A stretch of 64,000 nucleotides of DNA from Nannochloropsis oceanica (lineage: Eukaryota > Sar > Eustigmatophyceae > Eustigmatales > Monodopsidaceae): contig CP038130.1 of assembly GCA_004519485.1 (NCBI GenBank), positions 372,001 through 436,000 of the forward strand. The letters run 5' to 3'. The position numbers and the translations under genes are program-made. Each line of letters starts with the position of its first letter. Positions within the stretch are counted from its first letter, which is position 1. Below the pieces are notes generated by a model. It searched no databases. It was not told the origin of the DNA and worked only from the letters and a program-made list of their open reading frames with translations. Positions 9,653-18,541 of the stretch are shown one piece after another.

Positions 9653-11047
9653 TCACACCACCGTCGCTGTGCTCGCTGGCGCCGCCACCAGCGCCGCTGA
9701 GTAGGGAGGAGGTGCTCCTTCCTCTATCTCTTCCTCTTGTCTTTCCTCCAGCTGCTGTTGCGGCTGCTGCTGCTGCTGCTGCTGCTGCGAGTGCGTGGAC
9801 GAGGGGGAGGAGGACCGCAAGGATGGAGTAGACGTAGGCAGGACGTGTACGCCCATGTAGTACACTTCTTGCACAGGACTACTATTACTAATGGTGCTGC
9901 CACTACTGCTGCTGTTGCCATGCATGGAGATGTACGGGGTCACAGTGGCAGGGTGGACAGGCTCGTAATTCCCACTGACGGTACCCGGATAAGGCTGCTG
10001 CCCTCCACAAGAGATAGAAGGGAGGGAGGAAGAGGTGGAACAACACACAGCGTACAGCCCCCGGGCAAGCAGCACCGTCGAGGCCAAGAGGAGGATGAGG
10101 ACCACCATCCCCATGACGGGGGTGCTGTCGCTCGTGCCCTCGTTGCCCATTCCCGTCGGATCCAAGGGCGAGATATTCCCTCGTCCCCCAGTTCCTCCCT
10201 CTCCCTCCCCCCCTCCATCGCCTTTCCCTCCCGCCGCGCTCGGTACCGGAGTCTGGCCCATAAAAAATACCAGATTTAAACCTACCGTTACAATTAACGC
10301 CACGGCAATCGCACGCAAAAAGCGATAGAGGCCTGCATGCTTGCTAAACTTGGGGAACGCCCCCCCTCCTGCTGCTTGTTCAACTGCCTGCCTCAAGTCG
10401 GGGTTCGAGTCAATGGCGCGCCAGAACCGGAGCATTTCTTCGCGTCTCTTTTCTGTTTGGACGAAGCAAGCGACGAGGAGGGCGGAGAAAGATATCCAGC
10501 ACACCAGTCCCAGGAGAGAGAGAGCCATGACGCCGTCGGTTGTTTCATCATCGCCGTCGTAGGGGGCGTCACCACTTGTCCCGTCAAAGTCAGTGGTGGG
10601 CTCGTCATCTTCTTCGTCTTTAAGTTCTGCGAATTCAGCTTTCGTGAGAGTTTCTACGCCGGGAGGAGGACGGCGATGGAAGACGACCTCGGCTCCTTCG
10701 TATGGTAAGAGGCTTTCTGTACCAGCCGTAGAGGGCACCAACACTTTCGTGTTTGGAACAACATTTTTGGCAGAATGCAAAGAAGATGTTTGATTTCCAG
10801 CTGTGTTGTCAAATGTGGGTTTTAAACTCGAATCTTTGACCGGCATAACTAGGAAAGGCAAGTGTGCAGTGGCTGCTGCTGCTCCTCCTGGTGCTGCTCG
10901 AGTCAGTCTCGATTGACCTGCCTGACGCCTGACACTCTTGGAGTTTCGTCCCGCTTCCGTGATAATGGGCAGCAGAGAAAAAATAAAGAAGGAGAGGAAT
11001 ACGGCCACAGCCAGGAGCAGGCGGGGACGACGACGGGGAGGGCTCAT
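9653..11047 (-). CDS. Unidentified three-span membrane protein with signal peptide and PPPY motif
   Basis: A single-exon frame of 464 residues from ATG 11047; I do not recognise a family. Residues 1-31 look like a signal peptide or signal anchor (LLLAVAVFLSFFIFSLLP). An acidic, presumably lumenal or extracellular stretch follows (about 130-172). Clear membrane spans lie near 173-195, 243-263 and 311-336. The C-terminal tail of about 130 residues is Ser/Pro-rich, has a Gln tract at 421-432 encoded by CAG/CAA repeats, and carries GAPPPYSAAL near residues 444-453. PPPY is the classic ligand for WW domains of NEDD4-type ubiquitin ligases, which suggests an adaptor or ubiquitylated cargo if the tail is cytosolic. 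Function is otherwise unknown. It is divergent from the HtrA-like gene. Confidence 0.8.
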   Translation of the reverse strand: MSPPRRRPRLLLAVAVFLSFFIFSLLPIITEAGRNSKSVRRQAGQSRLTRAAPGGAAAATAHLPFLVMPVKDSSLKPTFDNTAGNQTSSLHSAKNVVPNTKVLVPSTAGTESLLPYEGAEVVFHRRPPPGVETLTKAEFAELKDEEDDEPTTDFDGTSGDAPYDGDDETTDGVMALSLLGLVCWISFSALLVACFVQTEKRREEMLRFWRAIDSNPDLRQAVEQAAGGGAFPKFSKHAGLYRFLRAIAVALIVTVGLNLVFFMGQTPVPSAAGGKGDGGGEGEGGTGGRGNISPLDPTGMGNEGTSDSTPVMGMVVLILLLASTVLLARGLYAVCCSTSSSLPSISCGGQQPYPGTVSGNYEPVHPATVTPYISMHGNSSSSGSTISNSSPVQEVYYMGVHVLPTSTPSLRSSSPSSTHSQQQQQQQQPQQQLEERQEEEIEEGAPPPYSAALVAAPASTATVV

Positions 11048-11781
11048 GATGGCGGCTTGTGTGATATGCCGAGGATCAGGATCTCATACTAGAATGCTGC
11101 CTGCAGCACACACCTTGCCGGTGGAGGAAACCTCGGCCGCTAACTGACCTTTTCTGGAAGGCACTTTTAGGAGGGCCCTTGACGCGCTGCCTCCCTGTGT
11201 TTCAGTAGCGTGTGTATAAAGAGTGGGAGATAGCGGTAGCAACTTGAACGAGCAAAAGGACGAGGAGCAGCGCCGGGCCTCAGGCCTTGGTAAGCGCTCA
11301 GCGTTCAACGTTCTCCCCACAGCCTCCTAGACAAGTCAACCGGAGCAGGACAAGGGAATGAATATCAAAACCACCTCATTGGGCACTCAAGCCATGTTCC
11401 TGTGGCTCTGGGATATACATTGGATTGTGACATGCCTCAGGGCGGCATCTCCGGAGTCCTCGTGTTGGCGAGAGACGTTCCTGTCGTTTATGCTGCGCTT
11501 TTGACACCACCACCATAACCACATTTATCCGGGTCTCACTCAGTCCATGAGCTTGATATGTACCTTCTTGGATTGTGGCCGTCATCGTGATACCTGCCGT
11601 GGTGTATTCATGGCCACGTCTGAAGCAACCCCCTCCTCACATTCACGTTGCCTCCATAGGGAGATTTAACACTCACAGGCATGCCACTTTGGTGCTAGTA
11701 CAGCCAGGACAAACAAGCCTTGCAGTCAGACAGCTGGAAAGAGAGTGTTGTCAAGCGTCGCGGACGGATCGTGGATCAACC
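11048..11781. promoter_or_regulatory. Shared upstream region of two divergent genes
   Basis: These 734 bases separate the start codons of the minus-strand membrane protein and the plus-strand HtrA-like gene, so they must hold both 5' flanks. The HtrA frame is open upstream to 11575, but those residues have no targeting character. No defined promoter motif can be named. Confidence 0.5.
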
Positions 11782-14700
11782 ATGACAGCCTTCAGCACCT
11801 GTAGTCGCAGGCCCAGGTCACTTCAAGGCCAAGCGTTGCTCGTCCTCGTCCTCGTCATCATCCTCGCGTTGTGCAGAGGAAGAAAGACCCTGACGCCGTC
11901 AGCGGGGACGAGCGTGGGAGCGTTTGTGAGCCGTTCAGACTTAGGATTCAAATCTCGCCAGCCATCAGCTTCCCCCTCAAAGCGCCCGCTCATTGCCGCC
12001 ACAGCCCTGCCAACTACCCTTTCACCTCATCGCGCCCGCCTCGCCCCCCTCTCCGCAGGCATGTGGCGTTTCGATAAAGAGCTGACCCAGCCTCAATCAC
12101 AAGAGAATGGTGATGATTCGGGGTTTGATCCGCCGGGAAAGGGAATGTTTCGGTTTGTGTGGGGGTTGCTAAAAAAACGCACGGTGCAAGCAATAGGCAT
12201 AACGGCGTTCGCCCTCAGTGCAGTCAAAAATGGGGGCGGAGGAAGGAAAGCAGCGGGGGGAAAGGTTGGAATTCTGGATGGTGGCGGAGCAGCGAATGCT
12301 CCGGAGCGGTATGTGAGAAGTAAGGATCCCGACGCCTCATCCAAACAGCAGCAGCGGGAGCAGGAGCAAGAGCAGCCGCAAAAGCAGGAGCATAAAATAG
12401 CGGGAGCTGGAGCAGGAGCAGCATCTAAGTCAGCTGCTGTGCCCCTGCCAGATGCTGAGTGCCCTATTTTGCCTCCGGACGACAGCAGTAGCGGCAGCAG
12501 CAGCAAGAAAGGAACTGCGGAAGAGCCAGCAGTACCTGCAGCAGTACCATCGTCAGAGCAGCAGCAGCATCAGCAGCAGCAGGACGGGGAAGCGTCAGGT
12601 ACAGCTGCAGCAGATTCTCTTGCTCCCGAGATAAACAAAGAGGGAGGGAAGGAGGCCAGGTCACCTTGGACACCATTTAAGAACTGGAGGAGCAAAGAGA
12701 GGGGGGCGAGGGAGGGAGAGAAGGTTGTACTGCGGCAGGAGCAGCAGGAGCAGCAGCCACGGAAGGATAGAGAGGAAGCGGTGGGAGAAGGTATTACACT
12801 CAATAGAGGGACAGCGAAAAAAGATGAGGGGGCACCTGCGACAGATGACAGCAAGCAGGGCGAGCAGAGGGAAAATGTCCAGGACCGCATCAACCCCGAA
12901 GAGGAGGAGGCGGAGGCTGAAGAGGAGGAGGAGGTGGAGGAGGAGGAGGAGATGGAGGAGGATGGGGATGGCACCGTGCCATTTGATGAACGCGAATCTG
13001 CCCTTCTGGAGGATGGAGAGGCCTTCCTCGCACGCCGTGGGACTACTCAGCCCGGGCAAGCCGCCACCTCCGGTTCCCGTGCCACCGGCAAGAAGAAGAA
13101 CGACAACAACGACAAAAACGACAACAAACAAAGCAAAAGGCAACAGCAGCAGCAAAAGCAGCAGCATCAGAAAAATAAACATCCCTCCGTCGTCCCAAGA
13201 CCCGATTCTGGTGTCTCCTCCCCGTCTACCACCAAGCTCTCTATCCCCCCCTCCCTCCATCCCTCCCGGCCGGGGGGCTCCTCCTCCTTTGTCTCAGGTG
13301 TGTTCCGCGCCATCGCCCCCGCCGTTCCGCGCGTCGACTGCGTGAAAGTTTACAAGGGAGAAATAAAATTCGCCTCCGGTTCGGGCGTTATTTTCACCCC
13401 GGAAGGGTATATGATAACCAATTCTCTTCTTGTGCGGAACGCGTTGGAGTTGAAGGTGACACTTGCCGACGGTCGAGAATTTCCCGCCGAGGTGAAGGGG
13501 GTGGATGAAGTCCTCGATGTGGCGGTGCTTAAAATCCTTCCTCCCTCCCCCCCTCCCTCGTCCTCGTCCTCATCCTCGTCCTCGTCCTCGTCCTCATTCC
13601 CTTCCTCTTTTGAATACGCGCCAATCGGAGACTCGGACGCCCTGCAAGTAGGCGATTGGGTGCTATCGGTGGGTAGCCCTCGTTCCCCCGGCCCTTCCGT
13701 CATCCTAGGCATTGTTAGTGGCCTCACCAAAACAGCTGCAGAAGTGGGTCGGCCCGAGACGCAAGTCTCCTTCATCCAAACAGACGCGAGTTTCGATGCA
13801 GGTGTTGTGGGAGGCCCCCTGGTGAACGAGTACGGGGAGGTGGTGGGGATCAATAGCATCGGGCTCACCACCAGCAACACAGTACAGTTCTCTGTCCCGA
13901 TCAATGAGTTGAAAGTGGCCGTGGAAGAGCTGGCTATGGGGAATGAGGTCCTGCATCCATCCATTGGGGTGGAGATGATGCCCGTCACTCCCACCCTTGC
14001 TGCTCAGCTGAACCAGAAGGCAGCGGCAAGACAGCGGCAAATCCAGGTTGAGCAGGAGGAGAAGGCAGTGAAAGAGCTTGCGGAGCAACAGGAGTTGCAA
14101 CGAAAGGAGCAACAGCAACCGCAGCAGCAGCAGGCAGAGAAGGGAGGAAAGGGCGCGAGAGGACAAAGAAAAAGAGGTGGAATGGAAAGGGGGAGAAGTG
14201 CCTTCTCTGAAATTTTGCGCAAAGCTCAACAAGCAGGCAAGCACCTCCTCCAACAACCTCCACAAAACCACTACCCACCCTCTCCCTCCCCCTCCCCTTC
14301 CCCGCCGTTTTCTCCTTCCACACCCTCCTCCTCTTCCTCTTCTTCGTCCTCTTCCTCGCAAATCCATTTCATCCCCGAGGGGGGCGCAGTGGTGGTCGTC
14401 AACGTTCTAGAAGATTCCCCTGCCCAACAAGCAGGCCTGCAGCACTTGGACATTCTGCTTGAGATCGATCGATGCCCCATCTACAAGGTGGAAGATGCGC
14501 AAAGGATCATCCACGCGTCCGGGGTCGGGAGGGACATAGAGATAAAGGTACTAAGAAGCACACAGGAAGTCACTGTGCAAGTGAGGACGACTGATTTTTT
14601 GACTCTGTTTCGAAAGCAACAGACGGCCAAAAGGTACCCTGAGCTGAAGCCAAAGGTGGAGAGGAAGAGGGAGGGATTGAACGAGGGGGGAAGGGAACAG

Positions 14701-14946
14701 TTGGAGAGGGAGGGGGACGGGGAAGAGCTGGAGGAATCGCCGTTGGGAGGGAAGGGGGGGCTGCATCAGCGGTCGGCGAGTAATGATGGGAAGGGAGGAA
14801 ATGAGAGAGGTGAAGAGAGAAAGAAGACGGGGTTGATGAAACAGAGTAAGAAGGAGGAGAGGCAGATGAGGGAGGAGGAGGGAGATAGACAGGCAACAAA
14901 AGATAGGGAAGCACCAGATGAGATGCATGGAGAATTGTGGACTTAA
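11782..14946 (+). CDS. HtrA/Deg-like PDZ protein, predicted catalytically dead, probably plastid-targeted
   Basis: A single exon of 1054 residues from ATG 11782 (MTAFSTCSRR). A hydrophobic signal segment at about 18-34 is followed by SVGAFVSR, consistent with bipartite plastid import. Residues 100-510 are low complexity (Gln-, Glu-, Lys- and Ser-rich). The trypsin-like HtrA domain spans about 515-730: GSGVIFTPEGYMITN, LDVAVLKI, PIGDSDALQVGDWV, FIQTDASFD, GGPLVNEYGEVVGIN. A PDZ domain is at about 865-940 (VLEDSPAQQAGLQHLDILLEID), then a charged tail. The catalytic His is replaced by Leu549 (TNSLLV where TN-HVV is usual) and the Ser by Val676 (GVVGGPL where GNSGGPL is usual). Asp579 is kept. 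I infer a non-proteolytic scaffold or chaperone. Poly-Ser inserts lie inside the protease fold and before the PDZ. Confidence 0.9.
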   Translation: MTAFSTCSRRPRSLQGQALLVLVLVIILALCRGRKTLTPSAGTSVGAFVSRSDLGFKSRQPSASPSKRPLIAATALPTTLSPHRARLAPLSAGMWRFDKELTQPQSQENGDDSGFDPPGKGMFRFVWGLLKKRTVQAIGITAFALSAVKNGGGGRKAAGGKVGILDGGGAANAPERYVRSKDPDASSKQQQREQEQEQPQKQEHKIAGAGAGAASKSAAVPLPDAECPILPPDDSSSGSSSKKGTAEEPAVPAAVPSSEQQQHQQQQDGEASGTAAADSLAPEINKEGGKEARSPWTPFKNWRSKERGAREGEKVVLRQEQQEQQPRKDREEAVGEGITLNRGTAKKDEGAPATDDSKQGEQRENVQDRINPEEEEAEAEEEEEVEEEEEMEEDGDGTVPFDERESALLEDGEAFLARRGTTQPGQAATSGSRATGKKKNDNNDKNDNKQSKRQQQQQKQQHQKNKHPSVVPRPDSGVSSPSTTKLSIPPSLHPSRPGGSSSFVSGVFRAIAPAVPRVDCVKVYKGEIKFASGSGVIFTPEGYMITNSLLVRNALELKVTLADGREFPAEVKGVDEVLDVAVLKILPPSPPPSSSSSSSSSSSSSFPSSFEYAPIGDSDALQVGDWVLSVGSPRSPGPSVILGIVSGLTKTAAEVGRPETQVSFIQTDASFDAGVVGGPLVNEYGEVVGINSIGLTTSNTVQFSVPINELKVAVEELAMGNEVLHPSIGVEMMPVTPTLAAQLNQKAAARQRQIQVEQEEKAVKELAEQQELQRKEQQQPQQQQAEKGGKGARGQRKRGGMERGRSAFSEILRKAQQAGKHLLQQPPQNHYPPSPSPSPSPPFSPSTPSSSSSSSSSSSQIHFIPEGGAVVVVNVLEDSPAQQAGLQHLDILLEIDRCPIYKVEDAQRIIHASGVGRDIEIKVLRSTQEVTVQVRTTDFLTLFRKQQTAKRYPELKPKVERKREGLNEGGREQLEREGDGEELEESPLGGKGGLHQRSASNDGKGGNERGEERKKTGLMKQSKKEERQMREEEGDRQATKDREAPDEMHGELWT

Positions 14947-15391
14947 ATTAGGCGATCGCGTCTGTGGTTTTGGAGAAGAGAGACATCGTGAATATATACA
15001 TATACATGTATTTTCTTACATACAAATCAAATTAAACCAGACTTGCCCGCAGCAGATAAAACAAATATCCTCATTTTCCCACAATCAATGGACCGATTAA
15101 AATTTGTTGGAACTTTTTTGTGGTTGCTCTTAGGTTTAGTGACAAAACAACAGAAACAGAATCACGACACGTAAAATGAAAGGAACAACTTTACATAGAG
15201 ATGAGGATAGCGGATATTTGATCGGAGCTCGGAACGAGAGGCAGTCTCTTTGTGGCAGCGCCTTGGCGAAAGCCATTGCGTTCATGTCCCATACAGCGAA
15301 AGCAAATGCACTAATTTCAACTCCAATGATAAATGTATATAGCTCTGCCTTATATTCATTTTCTAATATACTTGCTTGCTTTCCAAGGCCC
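14947..15391. other. Convergent 3' flanks, no gene seen
   Basis: Between the HtrA-like stop and the stop of the small UQCC6-like gene. It is A/T-richer than the coding parts, with ATATACATGTAT at about 15000-15011, a motif that recurs behind other genes in this window. No gene is supported. Confidence 0.6.
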
Positions 15392-16042
15392 TCATGGAGC
15401 CCTTTTCTCAACGTCTTCCTGGAAAGCAGAAGGCGGCGACGACGGTAAATCTGGAATGGTCTGTATGTACCAGAGTAAAAAGAGATATGAGATTCAAAAA
15501 AGTTTGAAAGCATGAAAGGATTTGTGTGTGGAAAAAAATGATCTTTTTGCGGTCTGACGGCCGGTTGCAACATGGGATCTGAAAAGCAGATGACCATCCT
15601 TTCAGCACCATCACATTCTTCAGCGTGCGACCTATCCCGCACCTGCCTATCTAATTTTCAACATTCACCCTTCCAAGTAAAAAAAATGCACTCACCAAAT
15701 CTGTTGTGTGTGAGAAGGAGAAGCAAGAGCGAACGGCAGCATGTGGGGTGTGCGTGTGTAGTGTAGCGTGAGAGACACGCGGCGGGAGTGGCAAACGATA
15801 CAACAGCACGATACATACCTGGCTTATAGAAATTATGGACGATTGATCTTTGAGTGGAGGAGAATGAGGATGGACAGGGAAATGGGAAGGAAAATGAGTC
15901 GTCAAGCCGTACAGCACAGGACCCTTTTGGAGTCCTCCCTCTACCTCCGCTTGACTTACGCGCCAGCCAGCAAGGAGAGATAGGCGACGGGGAATAGGAA
16001 AATATACTTGACTGCCTTGCCAAAGCGGGAAGCTCCGGGCAT
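15392..16042 (-). CDS. UQCC6/BRAWNIN-like small mitochondrial membrane protein, four exons with a 5-base microexon
   Basis: Joining 16042-15960, 15847-15819, 15700-15696 and 15460-15392 gives a 61-residue protein with no internal stop. All three introns have GT..AG ends (donors GTAAGT, GTATGT, GTGAGT). It starts MPGASRFGKAVKYIFLF, has one membrane span (about residues 13-27), and then the motif VHNFYKPDLTIPDLP just after the membrane. I know the VVHxYYxPDLTIPEIPP motif and the MP-start/single-span/AGA layout from human UQCC6 (C12orf73, BRAWNIN), an inner-membrane micropeptide needed for complex III assembly. The PDL residues exist only if the 5-base exon ATTTG is included; skipping it breaks the frame. 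The predicted role is respiratory complex III assembly. Too short to prove by eye, but the motif match across three splice junctions is unlikely by chance. Confidence 0.82.
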
Positions 16043-16385
16043 GGTATTGGTGTGCTGTCGAGTGCAATAGCGTGGCAGAGATGGAGATTGAGGTGGGTGG
16101 GGAGGTTGCCGGTGTGAGTACCTGGAACCTGGGTCTGTATCCTCCTTCGAGGATAGAAGCGCCTTTCGAAGAGGGAAAAAAAGCCCCTTCTTCCCTGTGC
16201 TATGTAGCGTGGGATGTTGATAAGGAAAAAATGAGTGTTTGATTCCTCCTTTCTTCAGTCGCCACACAAGCGTCTTCGCCATCATCGCCCCTCAAGAATT
16301 AAATGCTCAACATCCCACAGCATCCCACGCGCTGTCCATCGGTGCAACAAGACGACGTACATTAGTAGCGACATCAGTCCTCGCA
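16043..16385. promoter_or_regulatory. Divergent promoter region, UQCC6-like / ZC3HC1-like
   Basis: The 343 bases between two start codons on opposite strands must contain both 5' flanks. No specific element is recognised. Confidence 0.5.
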
Positions 16386-18106
16386 ATGGCCACAACGCGG
16401 CGCGATCCCAGTCAGGAAGACGTGGATGAAGCATCCTCGACTCTACGTGCCTGCGTCGATCGAGACCTTCTGGCCGAAATTTGCCATGGGGACAGCCTCG
16501 GAGCTGGTAACCACCGCGCATCCACGCACTCCTCGTTGGTATCGACATCATCTCCGCCTTGGAAAGGTACGTGTGGCGGCGGTATAGTGGTTTGTGCTGA
16601 TGCAATGCGTGGATAGAATAGTTTCTTTGAGCATCGCTTTCATCTTTACGCCCACGGTCTGCCTCAACTTTCAACGCCCTTGTGTCCACACGCCCTCAGT
16701 AAGCAGTAACATGGAATTACGCTGCATAACAGCACATCGATCACCACAAAGCATTCCATATGCATGCCCTCACTGGTTATATCCTCCTCCTTTCCGAACA
16801 CCGACATATCTCTCCCGAACATAATAGACGAGTCCCTCCACAAATGCCGTCCTTGGTCCGAAGCAGATTTCTTCCACCGCCTTCGCACATTCACACCACA
16901 ACATTGGTTTGGCAAGAGCTTGCTCGTGGCACCCCCACGATGCGCGGCGCAGGGATGGGTAAACTCGTCGACGGATACGTTGGAATGTCAAATGTACGTC
17001 ATGGAATGGCTTCGTCGGAAATACGTCGCCTCCCCTCTTTCTGTATATTTGGTGTTTATGTCAGCTCATGATCATTTGTTTGATATCAGCATGAAGATAA
17101 AAACGAAGATGATTTTTCTCATTCATTCCCTCCATCATCCTCTTCCTTTCGCTGTACAAAATGCAGATGTCAAGCCACCCTCACCCTTCCCAGCAACTCG
17201 GAACCCGCTCCTGACATCCTCTCCTCCTCCCACTCCATCACCTGTCCCTGGGCCCACCAAGCTTGCGAGCCCGATGTTTCACATTTCCCTCTTGTAACCG
17301 CTGAGTGTTTGCTTACTCATACGGCGCGTCGCATGGGCGGCATTCGTCCTCTTCTCCAAGCATACAAAGGAGATTTAACAGTTAAAGTACCTGAGGAATT
17401 CAACAAGCTGATGGCTGGGTGTAAGATTCAGGGGGGAGGAGTGGGGGAGGGGAGAGACGGAGTGGGTAGTTTGACCCTGGAGGCGCTGGCACGGCGGGTG
17501 GAGGAGTGTATTGAGGATGATGCTGGTGGTGGTACAGCTGGTGCTGGAGCAAGGGAAGGAGGAGGGGTTACGGTGGAGGAGGAGAAGAGGGAAGACGAGC
17601 AAGCATTGGAGTTGAAGGGGAATGGGTTGATATTGGCTTTGCATGGATGGGAGGCAGGGCCTCCACCACGGCAGCCAGAGAGTGGAGGAAGAGGTGGAAG
17701 AGGTTGGGCGTTAATCTGTGGTATGTGCGGACGTCGGGTAGAAGTGGGGAGAGTGGTGGATCGAAGGAGCAGCTTGGGGAGTGGTCGTATGATGGAAGGA
17801 GGGGGAGAAAAAGGCGAGGATGTAGGAAGGGCCAAGGCGCGACGAGTTGGAGGGATGGCAGGACCCGCGGCGTTTGATGTCATGAACCAGCATCGATGGT
17901 GGTGTGCGTGGGTGTCGCGGGGGCTGGATGAGAAGGGCCAGCCGGGATGGCGGCTGACGCTCAAGACATTGGTGGGCCGCATGCGTCGGATGGTGGAGCT
18001 AGGGAAATTGATGGAGGACGAGGGTGATAGTGGGGATAGGAGTTGGGGGGTGGGGTCGTCGTCGTCGTCGTACGCACGAGCGAAGAGATTGCTTGATGGC
18101 ATGTGA
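16386..18106 (+). CDS. ZC3HC1/NIPA-like C3HC zinc-finger protein
   Basis: Exons 16386-16566, 16828-16993 and 17167-18106 join in frame to 428 residues (donors GTACGT, GTACGT). The C3HC zinc finger covers about residues 67-150: CRPWSEADFFHRLRTF, HWFGK, PPRCAAQGWVN, LECQIC made by the second splice junction, and TCPWAHQACE. A second conserved block, CGMCGRRVEVG (about 301) and NQHRWWCAW (about 355-363), matches the Rsm1/NIPA C-terminal zinc motif. Human ZC3HC1 is a nuclear basket protein; yeast and plant relatives also sit at the nuclear pore or act in mRNA export. Nuclear location is therefore likely. Between the blocks are Gly/Glu-rich inserts. The splice that yields CQIC is chosen because it is the only one restoring both frame and CxxC. 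Confidence 0.86.
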
Positions 18107-18541
18107 TAATAAATAGAATTTGTCGGAAAGAAATTCAAGACAAAAGAGCTGCGTGAAAACCTGGTTGCTGCGTCGTTTTGCTTTCCTTTGTGTGACTTGG
18201 CGTGCGTCTCTGGTTACTTATGTGCCCAAGTTGGTATGTTGCCGTGGCCGTTACCACAGCATCAACCCGTCTCAAAACCCTTCCCCAAACACCGCGACAA
18301 CCACACACATACGCGCTAGTTCTTGTATCTCACCACCATGCAATGCATGCACAGCAGCTACATCTGCTTTTTGTGGCGTGTGCCAAGTGCCAGTACATAA
18401 ATTATATGTACACGAATCCACGCATCATCACTTACAAGCACAGACCAACCGCCAAGCAGACAACAACGCACTCTGGCAGCTAGAAGACCAGTCAACACTA
18501 TGCCCCACACCCACGTCTAAGCCAAGCGCAATTATTGCAAT
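18107..18541. other. Intergenic between tandem genes
   Basis: It holds the 3' flank of the ZC3HC1-like gene and the 5' flank of VPS13, which starts at ATG 18542. No other gene or motif is supported. Confidence 0.5.
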
